Positions 55,723-64,000 of a stretch of 64,000 nucleotides of DNA are shown here, piece after piece; position 1 is the first letter of the stretch; the number at the start of each line of letters is the position of its first letter. The translations under genes were made by a program, and so were the position numbers. Below the pieces are notes generated by a model. That model was not told the DNA's origin, searched no databases, and saw only the letters and a list, made by a program, of their open reading frames with translations. Source of the stretch: Cryptosporangium aurantiacum (GTDB lineage Bacteria; Actinomycetota; Actinomycetes; Mycobacteriales; Cryptosporangiaceae); the NCBI RefSeq assembly GCF_900143005.1, contig NZ_FRCS01000001.1, positions 186,001-250,000 on the forward strand. Reading direction: 5' to 3'.

Positions 55723-55780
55723 GAGCGCTACGGCCTCCTCATCGCGGTTTGTAGACCGTGACGAGGAGGCCGTAGCGCTC
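55723..55780. terminator. Very long hairpin shared by two convergent genes
   Basis: Perfect 18-bp arms gagcgctacggcctcctc (55723-55740) and its complement (55763-55780) close a 22-base loop whose inner part can add 7 more pairs after one mismatch. The right arm lies inside the coding sequence of the HTH regulator, so it serves both strands. Confidence 0.75.
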
Positions 55781-56224
55781 TGCGTCGTCGCCGGCGTCCT
55801 GCAGGTCGTCGATCATTTTTTCGAGTGCGGCGGCGACGGTCGCGGCCTGTTCCGCGGTCAGCCGGACGTTGCGAAGGCGGCTGCCCACCGGCTCCGCGAT
55901 GGCGAGCTCGTCGGCGACCGCGCGCATCAGGATCGGGCCCTGCGACGCGGCATCCGGGCCGGTGAACGAGAGCCGCCGGGCGGACCGCCGGTAGTAGTGC
56001 TCGGTGCCGCCGCGCACCTGGCGGGTCTCCACGATCCGCACCAGCCCGGCTTCCTGGAGTACGCCCAGGTGGTGGGCGATGTTGCCTTTGCGCTGGTCGA
56101 GGGCCTTCGCGAGCTGGCTGATCGTGGCCGCCTCGGTTCCCAGCGCGAACAGCAGGCGATGCCGCAGGGGGTGCCCGAGCGCCTTGTACTGCGCGGCGTC
56201 GGAGATTTCGAGATGTTCGTCCAC
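55739..56224 (-). CDS. ArsR/helix-turn-helix-type transcriptional regulator
   Basis: A 161-residue DNA-binding protein from GTG 56224. The winged helix is at about 15-75: LGHPLRHRLLFALGTEAATISQLAKALDQRKGNIAHHLGVLQEAGLVRIV (shown here only as segments LGHPLRHRLLF and QRKGNIAHHLGVLQ). The C-terminus has LTAEQAATVAAALEKMIDDLQ, the extra helical domain usual for this subgroup. Divergent from an S41 peptidase with palindromic operators between. Its own 3' end encodes one arm of the large hairpin. Confidence 0.87.
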   Translation of the reverse strand: MDEHLEISDAAQYKALGHPLRHRLLFALGTEAATISQLAKALDQRKGNIAHHLGVLQEAGLVRIVETRQVRGGTEHYYRRSARRLSFTGPDAASQGPILMRAVADELAIAEPVGSRLRNVRLTAEQAATVAAALEKMIDDLQDAGDDAERYGLLVTVYKPR

Positions 56225-56233
56225 GGCTTAAGT

Positions 56234-56259
56234 GTCAAGAACTCTTGACGCTTTGTCAA
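56234..56259. promoter_or_regulatory. Palindromic operator between arsR-like and S41 peptidase genes
   Basis: GTCAAGA-AC-TCTTGAC (56234-56249) is a perfect 7-bp-arm palindrome. A second dyad TTGAC-gcttt-GTCAA (56245-56259) overlaps it. The site lies 10 bases upstream of the regulator and 60 upstream of the peptidase, well placed to control both. Confidence 0.7.
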
Positions 56260-56310
56260 TCGCGGTGCTTCACTGCCGGTGGCAGTCACTTCACGGCGGG
56301 AGCCACCACC

Positions 56311-57225
56311 ATGCGAAGCGCGGAGATCGACGCGATCGTCGACCGGACGATCGAGCTGCTCGACCAGTACGTCTTCCCAGACGTCGGGGCACGGGCCGGA
56401 GCGGCGGTGCGGTCCGCGCAGGCGGCGGGCCGCTACGCCGAGGGCATCGAACCGGAGGTGCTCGGGAAGCTCGTCACCGACGATCTGCAGTCGATCAACG
56501 GCGACAAGCATCTGCGTCTGCAGTTCACTCCTGACGCCTTACCGCTGACGACGGGGGACAAGGCCGCCGACGACGACGCCGAGCACGCCGAAGCCGCGCG
56601 GGAGGCGGCCCGGGACGCGGGTGGCGTCCGCAGGGTCGAGCGGCTCGACGGCAACCTGGCCTACATCGAGATCGAGACGCTGTGGCCGCCGGTGATCGCG
56701 GCACCGGCGATGAGCGCCGCGATGACGCTCGCCGACGGCGCCGACGGCCTCGTCATCGATTTGCGCCGGTGCCGGGGTGGGTCGCCGGACATGGTCGCGT
56801 TCGTCTGCAGCCACCTGTTCGGGCCGGATCCCGTGCACCTCAACGACATCTACGACCGGGCGACGGACGAGACCCGGCAGTACTGGACATCCTCCTCCGT
56901 GCCCGGTCCCCGATTCGGACCCGAGCGCCCGGTCGCGGTGCTGACCAGCGCGTTCACGTTTTCCGGCGGGGAGGAGCTGGCCTGGGACCTGCAGGAACTC
57001 GGGCGAGCGACGCTGTTCGGCGAGATCACTCGAGGTGGTGCGCATCCGGTCGACCGGGTCCAGGTCCACCCGCATCTGCGGGTGACGGTCCCGAGCGCGC
57101 GTTCGGTGAGCCCGCGCTCCGGCGGGAACTGGGAGGGCACCGGAGTGCGACCGGACGTGGAGGTGCCCGCCGCCGACGCCCTCGCCCGCGCGGTGGAGCA
57201 CCTGCTGGGTGCCCGAGAGAGTTGA
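56311..57225 (+). CDS. S41-family (C-terminal processing-like) serine peptidase
   Basis: A 304-residue protein from ATG 56311 with GGGAG 9 bases upstream. The IRBP/tail-specific-protease-like fold shows an N-terminal helical domain (DAIVDRTIELLDQYVFPDVG), DGLVIDLRRCRGGSPDMVAF, nucleophile Ser in TSAFTFSGGEELAWDLQ and LFGEITRGGAHPVDR. No signal peptide is visible, so it may be cytosolic, unlike most Ctp proteins. Probably repressed by the divergent HTH regulator. Confidence 0.85.
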   Translation: MRSAEIDAIVDRTIELLDQYVFPDVGARAGAAVRSAQAAGRYAEGIEPEVLGKLVTDDLQSINGDKHLRLQFTPDALPLTTGDKAADDDAEHAEAAREAARDAGGVRRVERLDGNLAYIEIETLWPPVIAAPAMSAAMTLADGADGLVIDLRRCRGGSPDMVAFVCSHLFGPDPVHLNDIYDRATDETRQYWTSSSVPGPRFGPERPVAVLTSAFTFSGGEELAWDLQELGRATLFGEITRGGAHPVDRVQVHPHLRVTVPSARSVSPRSGGNWEGTGVRPDVEVPAADALARAVEHLLGARES

Positions 57226-57302
57226 CCCGCTAGGCGCGAGAGGTCGCTGACGGGACAACTTTCTCCGGGCCGGCGGCAGCGGGCGGCTACCCCGGCTGGC
57301 CG

Positions 57303-57308
57303 TAAGGT
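57303..57308 (+). promoter_or_regulatory. Candidate -10 element of the methionine-synthase-like gene
   Basis: TAAGGT ends 7 bases before the GTG at 57316, consistent with a leaderless transcript that would also read ligA. Confidence 0.4.
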
Positions 57309-57315
57309 TCTCGGC

Positions 57316-58395
57316 GTGGAAGCGACATACCCCTGGCCCGCCGGAGCGGCGACCGGTGTGGGCTCACTGCCCGGCACCGACGTCGTCGAGGCAGTGCGGA
57401 CCGTGCTCGGCGAGTTGCCCGACCTGCCGCACCTGCCCGAGCTGCCCGCCCGCGGCCCCGGCTCCGACCTGATCGGCCGCGGCGCGTCGTTCCTCGTCGA
57501 GTTGCCGGTGGATCTGCAGCCGTCCGGGTGGCGGCTGGTCGACCGGCCGGGACGCGACCTGCGCCGAGCGCTCGACCTATTGGAGCGCGATCTGGACGCG
57601 CTCACCGAGCAGGCCGAGGGCTACACCGGCCCGCTCAAGGTGCAGGTCGCCGGGGTCTGGACGCTCGCCGCGTCGATCGAACTCCACAACGGCGCCAAGG
57701 CGCTCTCCGACCCGGGCGCGGTCCGTGACCTGGCCGCGTCGCTGCTCGACGGGCTGGTCGCCCACCTCGCCGACGTGCGGCGCCGGGTGCCGGGCGCGTC
57801 GCTCCTGATGCAACTCGACGAGCCGTCGCTGCCCGCCGTGCTGGCCGGGCGGATCAAGACGCCCAGCGGCTACGGCACGGTGCGCCGCCCGGAGGAGAGC
57901 GTGGTCGAGCAGGTGCTCGCGACGCTGGTCGAGAAGGTCGGCGCGCCGGTCGTCTTCCACTGCTGCGCGTCCGACGTGCCGTGGGCGCTGTTCCGCCGCA
58001 CCGGCGCGGCGGCGGTGTCGGCCGACCTGACGCTGCTGGGCCCGCCGGACCGCTGGAGCACCCGGGCCATCGACACGATCGGCGAGGAGCTGGACGCCGG
58101 GCTCGGGCTGTTCGCGGGTGTGGTCCCGGCGGTGCCGCCGGCCGCCGCTCCGAACACGGCCGATGCGCGTGCTGCCCGTCGCGCGCAGGCCCAGGAAATG
58201 TCGGACCCGGCCGCTAGCGTGACTCCCGTGCGGACGCTTTGGCAGCGGCTGGGTTTCGACCCGGCCGGCCTGGCGAGCCAGGTGGTGACGACGCCTACGT
58301 GTGGGCTGGCCGGCGCCACCGGCGACCGCGCGCGGGCAGTGCTGGCGCAGGTCCGGGCAGCCGGGCGCAGCCTCGTCAAGGATCCGGAGGCCTGA
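57316..58395 (+). CDS. Methionine synthase (cobalamin-independent)-like protein, Rv3015c type
   Basis: A 359-residue UROD/MetE-like TIM-barrel protein. It opens PWPAGAATGVGSLPGTDVVEAVR and ends with TPTCGLAGATGDRAR, with FHCCASDVPW in between; the two cysteine-containing segments fit the MetE C-terminal zinc site. It is only half the length of MetE, as in the actinobacterial orphans next to ligA. Whether it makes methionine is unproven. It lies 3 bp before ligA and is surely co-transcribed. Confidence 0.85.
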   Translation: MEATYPWPAGAATGVGSLPGTDVVEAVRTVLGELPDLPHLPELPARGPGSDLIGRGASFLVELPVDLQPSGWRLVDRPGRDLRRALDLLERDLDALTEQAEGYTGPLKVQVAGVWTLAASIELHNGAKALSDPGAVRDLAASLLDGLVAHLADVRRRVPGASLLMQLDEPSLPAVLAGRIKTPSGYGTVRRPEESVVEQVLATLVEKVGAPVVFHCCASDVPWALFRRTGAAAVSADLTLLGPPDRWSTRAIDTIGEELDAGLGLFAGVVPAVPPAAAPNTADARAARRAQAQEMSDPAASVTPVRTLWQRLGFDPAGLASQVVTTPTCGLAGATGDRARAVLAQVRAAGRSLVKDPEA

Positions 58396-60762
<2,367 letters not shown>

Positions 60763-60832
60763 AGCTAGCTCCACCCCGGATTCGGCGTAGGGCTCCACTG
60801 TGCTCGAGTGGCGAGCCCGGCATCGTCAAGGC

Positions 60833-61492
60833 ATGACACGGGGCGAGGTGCAGAGGGAGCGATCCGCGGTGACCCCGGGGCGACCGCTGGTAGCCGCGTG
60901 CGCGGCGGCGGCGATCGTGCTGGGGTCGGCGCTGGCCGTGTTCGCGGCGGCCGGGCACGGTGTCGGCGGCGGCTCCGCCGGAGCCGACCGTCCGATCGAG
61001 TGGGTGCTGCTCAGCTGCCTGCTCGCGGCGGCGATCGAGGGTGCCGTACTCCGTCCACCCCGCCGCCGCCTCGGCGCGCCGCCGCCCGACCCAGGGCCGG
61101 CAGGCGCCCGGCCGGCGGGCGTCGTGTCGGCAGCCGTCGCGGTCGTGGTGCTCGTTGGTGGTGCGGTCGTGTGGCCGTTCGGAGCGGGCCTACTGGCGGC
61201 GGCGCTCGCGCTGGCGTTCGTGCCGGATGCGATCGGAAGCGCGCTCGCCCTGTCGGCGCGCGACCTGGTGCTCCCTACCGCGGTGTTCTGCGTAACCGGC
61301 GCGGCCGGGTTCGTCGCGCTGCTGCCCGCAACCGGCAGTGCCGCCGTGGCGCTGTGGGTGATCGCCGGTGCGGCGGCGGCAACGGCGCTCACCGTCCGCC
61401 TCCTCGGGAGGCCCGCGGTTCCTGACATCGGCGAGGGTTTCCGCTCCCTCAGCGCGAACGGCGCCCGCCCCACCACGCCGTTCGCCGAGTAA
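60833..61492 (+). CDS. Hypothetical membrane protein
   Basis: A 219-residue protein from ATG 60833. It has five to six hydrophobic segments (including PLVAACAAAAIVLGSALAVF, then VVSAAVAVVVLVGGAVVWPF) separated by a Pro/Arg-rich cytoplasmic loop. The C-terminus is hydrophilic. I cannot assign a family. Lies 70 bp after ligA and may share its transcript. Ala/Val-rich composition makes start choice uncertain. Confidence 0.6.
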   Translation: MTRGEVQRERSAVTPGRPLVAACAAAAIVLGSALAVFAAAGHGVGGGSAGADRPIEWVLLSCLLAAAIEGAVLRPPRRRLGAPPPDPGPAGARPAGVVSAAVAVVVLVGGAVVWPFGAGLLAAALALAFVPDAIGSALALSARDLVLPTAVFCVTGAAGFVALLPATGSAAVALWVIAGAAAATALTVRLLGRPAVPDIGEGFRSLSANGARPTTPFAE

Positions 61493-61886
61493 GCAGCGCG
61501 GCCCGGCGCCACGCGCTCAACCCCGTAGCTACCCTGGACGGCCCGAGCTTCCGTCCTTTCTGGATCAGCGGCACTGCGCTGTCGTCCCAGCGACAGCAGA
61601 ACCACGCTGTACCAATGTGGACAGCGGGCGTACCAGCACTTCCGCCGGCAACGGTGCCTGCCATCCGTGTCCTCGGCGGCGCCGAGCACCGGCTGCCGCC
61701 CGGGCAGATTGCATTTAGAAGACCTGGGACCCTTCCAAATGCAATCTGCTTAGTGGCGCGCGCGGGAAGCGGCGGCCCGCGGCGCAACGGCCGCCCGCGC
61801 CGAACCGGCGGCGCCGGGCCGAACTGGCGACGCCGCGCTGCCGCGCCGCGCTGCCGCTACCACGCCGCGCCGCGCTGCCGCGCGAA
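61493..61886. other. Intergenic region between convergent genes
   Basis: No credible gene in this 394-bp region. It holds a prominent AT-richer inverted repeat (61704-61749) in the middle and very GC-rich, gccgcgctgccg-type low-complexity sequence from about 61800 to 61880. Confidence 0.6.
61704..61749. terminator. Inverted repeat, likely bidirectional terminator or element remnant
   Basis: Perfect 13-bp arms gcagattgcattt (61704-61716) and aaatgcaatctgc (61737-61749) with a 20-base loop whose gaag/cttc can pair further. Much lower GC than the surroundings. It lies between two convergent genes. Confidence 0.6.
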
Positions 61887-63683
61887 CTACGTCCGACCCG
61901 CCGCGGCTGGGACCGCCCAGCGGTGCAGCAGCGAGCGGTAGTGCCCGTTGTCGGCGCGGTGCAACTCAGCGGGCGTCCCCTGCTCCACCACCCGCCCATC
62001 AGCCAGCACGACGACGTAGTCGGCCTCGGTGGCCAGCCGCAGGTCGTGTGTGATCAGCACCGTCGTCCGCCCGGCCATCAACCGTCGCAGCGGACCGAGC
62101 AGCCGCCGCACCGCGTCGGTGTCGAGCCCGGTCGTCGGCTCGTCGAGCACCAGCACCGGCGCGTTCCGGACGAGCGCTCGCGCGATCGCGATCCGCTGCC
62201 GCTGACCACCGGAGAGGAACCGCCCACGGTCGCCGAGCACGGTGTCGTACCCGTCTGGCAGCGCCCGGATGAACACGTCGGCGTCCGCCGCGGTGGCCGC
62301 GGCAACGATCTCGGCGTCGGTCGCGTCCGGACGCCCGAACGCGATGTTCTCCCGCACCGTGCCGTGCAGGATCGTGGTCTCCTGCGGCAGCAGCGTGACG
62401 TGCTCGCGGAGCGCGTCGAGCGAAAGGTCCCGCAGGTCGACGCCGTCCAGCAGCAGCTGCCCTGACGCCGGGTCGACGAAGCGCAGCAGCAGCCGGGTGA
62501 GCGTCGACTTCCCGGCACCGCTTGCCCCGACCATCACAACCGTGCGGCCGGCCGGAACCCGCAGCGAGAGATCCGAGAGTGCCGGACGGACGGCGCCCGG
62601 ATACTGAAAACCGACGTTCCGCAGCTCCAGGTCGCCGTGGACGACGTCGGGGCGGAGCGCCCCCGGACGGGCGGTGACTTCGGGCGCGGTGTCCAGCAGC
62701 TCGGCCACCCGGTCCCCGGCCGCGCGGGCAGCGGCCAGGCCCAGCGCGAGCTGCCCGAGGCTCTGCACGGGCGGATAGAGGTAGCTGATGAAACCGGCGA
62801 ACGTGAGCAGCCCGCCGAGGCTGAGCCGTCCCGCCCCGATCTCCCACGCGCCCACCCCGACGATCGCCAGCACACACAGCGTCTCGACGACGCTCACCAG
62901 CGGTCCGTACGCCCCGTGCACGCGCGCCTGCGCGATGCGGATCGCCGCCCACCGCCCCCCGGCCGCCGCCGCCCGCCCGCGAACCAACCCCTCGCGGTTG
63001 TAGGCCTGCACCAGCGCGACCGCCGACAGGCTCTCCTCGACGACGGCGACGACCTCGCCGTTGGTCTCCCGCTCGTCGTCGGCGACCGCACCGATCCGCC
63101 GGGAGAACCGCCGCGCGGCGAACCAGAGCAGCGGCGCCGCGGCGAACGTGAGCAGCGCGAGCTCCCAGCGCAGCACCAGCGCCGCCACCCCGAACGCCAC
63201 CACGCTGAGCAGGGCCGACACCGCCTGCACCGGCCCCGACCCGACGATCTCCTCGACCTCTTCGACGTCGTCGGTCAGCCGAGCGACCAGATCGCCGTGT
63301 TCCATCCGGTCGACCGTGCCCGGCGAGAGCCCGACGACGTGCCCGAACGTGTGGTCGCGCAGCCGCGCCACGAACCGTTCGGCAGCCGCCGCCGACAGCC
63401 AGTCGCCGACGTACTGCGCGACCCCGCCGAGCACCGCGGCGCCGAGCCAGAACGCCGCCAGCGGGATCAGCGCCGCGAGCACACCGGTGGTCAGGACGTC
63501 GTCGGTGATCCGCCCGAACACCCAGACGCCCGCCAGCTCGCAGGCGGTGGCGACCACGAGCAGGAGCACCGCCCCGGCCAGCCGCCACCGATCCGGCCGC
63601 ATCAACGGCCAGTACCGGCGAAACAACGGTCGCGTCGCGCTGATCTGTGACCGCCTACGGCGGCCGTGGTTTTCGGGTTGCAT
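61887..63683 (-). CDS. ABC transporter, fused TM and ATPase (MsbA/exporter-like)
   Basis: A 598-residue half-transporter from ATG 63683 with GGAG 9 bases upstream; a TTG at 63701 is possible. After a basic N-terminus (NHGRRRRSQ), six helices (about 30-310) precede the ATPase. Visible are HGDLVARLTDDVEEVEEIVGSG in the TM domain, Walker A MVGASGAGKSTLTRLLLRF, signature LSGGQRQRIAIARALVRN, Walker B PVLVLDEPTTGLD and H-loop VLITHDLRLATEADYV. It is likely an exporter of lipids, drugs or peptides. A hairpin and a 37-residue peptide gene lie just upstream on the same strand. Confidence 0.92.
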   Translation of the reverse strand: MQPENHGRRRRSQISATRPLFRRYWPLMRPDRWRLAGAVLLLVVATACELAGVWVFGRITDDVLTTGVLAALIPLAAFWLGAAVLGGVAQYVGDWLSAAAAERFVARLRDHTFGHVVGLSPGTVDRMEHGDLVARLTDDVEEVEEIVGSGPVQAVSALLSVVAFGVAALVLRWELALLTFAAAPLLWFAARRFSRRIGAVADDERETNGEVVAVVEESLSAVALVQAYNREGLVRGRAAAAGGRWAAIRIAQARVHGAYGPLVSVVETLCVLAIVGVGAWEIGAGRLSLGGLLTFAGFISYLYPPVQSLGQLALGLAAARAAGDRVAELLDTAPEVTARPGALRPDVVHGDLELRNVGFQYPGAVRPALSDLSLRVPAGRTVVMVGASGAGKSTLTRLLLRFVDPASGQLLLDGVDLRDLSLDALREHVTLLPQETTILHGTVRENIAFGRPDATDAEIVAAATAADADVFIRALPDGYDTVLGDRGRFLSGGQRQRIAIARALVRNAPVLVLDEPTTGLDTDAVRRLLGPLRRLMAGRTTVLITHDLRLATEADYVVVLADGRVVEQGTPAELHRADNGHYRSLLHRWAVPAAAGRT

Positions 63684-63722
63684 GGGTGCGGCTCCGAACA
63701 ATTTATTTGGACGCCTGACGCG

Positions 63723-63756
63723 CCGGCGCCGGTGGCCAATGAGCCACCGGCGCCGG
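63723..63756 (-). terminator. Strong hairpin between the small peptide gene and the ABC exporter
   Basis: A 14-bp perfect stem (cggcgccggtggc-type arms) with a 6-base loop caatga. There is no T-tract on the minus strand. It probably attenuates read-through from the peptide gene into the exporter gene. Confidence 0.65.
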
Positions 63757-63811
63757 TAACGAATCGCTATGTTGAATTCGGTAACATCAAATTCAGGCGA
63801 TCGAAGAGAAT

Positions 63812-63925
63812 TCAGTCACACGGACGCTTCGCTGCGGTCTGCTGCGCGGTCCGGCGCTTGGTCTTCCGCTCGGGAGCAGGCGTGGAAATCGGCTTGGCAG
63901 GCGTGGGGAGCTGGCGGAAAGCCAT
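63812..63925 (-). CDS. Small basic peptide (37 residues) upstream of an ABC exporter
   Basis: ATG 63925 is preceded by AAAGGA about 9 bases upstream. The product starts MAFRQLPTPAKPISTPAP, continues with a very basic KTKRRTAQQ segment and ends in RPCD, with the only cysteine two residues from the end. A strong hairpin follows, then the exporter. It resembles neither a lanthipeptide nor a lasso precursor and no modifying enzyme is next to it in the window. It may be an exported peptide, a small regulator or a leader peptide. Confidence 0.5.
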   Translation of the reverse strand: MAFRQLPTPAKPISTPAPERKTKRRTAQQTAAKRPCD

Positions 63926-63966
63926 GATGGAGCGTCCTTTCGAGAGGTGTGCGGAGGAGAGGGTGC

Positions 63967-63999
63967 TCAGCGCGGCGACGGCGCGGCGGCCGGCTTGCG
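63967..63999 (-). CDS. Possible 3' end of a gene entering from outside the window
   Basis: One minus-strand frame reads RKPAAAPSPR and then TGA at 63969-63967, about 40 bp upstream of the small peptide gene. Too little is visible to assign it or to be sure it is coding. Confidence 0.25.
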   Translation of the reverse strand, partial: RKPAAAPSPR

Positions 64000-64000
64000 G

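Noticed and set aside
63812-63925. Lasso or lanthipeptide precursor
   Set aside because: No leader/core pattern (no Ser/Thr-Cys core, no conserved Thr-Gly), and no lasso cyclase or lanthionine synthetase gene nearby.

Overview
The window is high-GC actinomycete DNA. GTG and TTG starts are common, several promoters sit just upstream of the start codon, and the gene content is typical of the group: the GlgE glucan pathway, AfsR/FxsT-type TPR proteins, ECF42, MocR and Ser/Thr kinases. Gene order in the right half strongly resembles the mycobacterial block Rv3032 to Rv3014c (glucosyltransferase, GH57, methyltransferase, etfB, etfA, iscS, trmU, methionine-synthase-like gene, ligA). I infer a non-mycobacterial actinomycete, possibly a relative of Cryptosporangium or Frankia. 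That is a guess from gene content, not a database match.

Layout. Positions 1-5644 (minus strand) hold an NCS1-type permease fragment and a complete urea ABC transporter, urtABCDE. A largely non-coding scar follows at 5.8-6.3 kb with an ABC-ATPase remnant. From 6.7 to 20.1 kb lies a classical alpha-glucan/trehalose locus: glgB, maltokinase, treS and glgE on the minus strand, divergent glgP, and glgX. Trehalose is converted to maltose, then maltose 1-phosphate, then branched alpha-glucan, which is degraded by GlgP and GlgX. From 20.2 to 35 kb is a mixed core/accessory stretch: a lone ABC ATPase, a PASTA-less Ser/Thr kinase with a beta-propeller sensor, enoyl-CoA hydratase, a methyltransferase with a histone-like tail, two acyltransferases, a ThDP enzyme, an ECF42 operon and a diguanylate cyclase.

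From 35 to 42 kb is a second alpha-glucan locus resembling the mycobacterial methylglucose lipopolysaccharide genes (GT4, GH57, methyltransferase). It is interrupted by what I consider the most interesting system here: a compact RiPP-type locus at 36.4-39.2 kb. It encodes a 58-residue precursor-like peptide, an FxsB-family radical SAM/SPASM cyclophane-forming maturase, and a divergent TPR protein that looks like a shortened FxsT/AfsR-type regulator. The peptide lacks the canonical FxSxx carboxy terminus.

From 42 to 61.5 kb the mycobacterium-like backbone continues: etfBA, iscS, mnmA, a metE-like gene and ligA. Accessory genes are interspersed: a MocR/AhpD-like/MFS set, an MFS exporter behind a SoxR/MerR-type promoter, an XRE regulator with a catalytically dead ClpP-like protein, a YkcB-like glycosyltransferase, and an ArsR-type regulator divergent from an S41 peptidase with a palindromic operator between them. 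The right edge has an ABC exporter preceded by a 37-residue basic peptide gene and a strong hairpin.

No rRNA, tRNA, CRISPR array or complete insertion sequence was seen.
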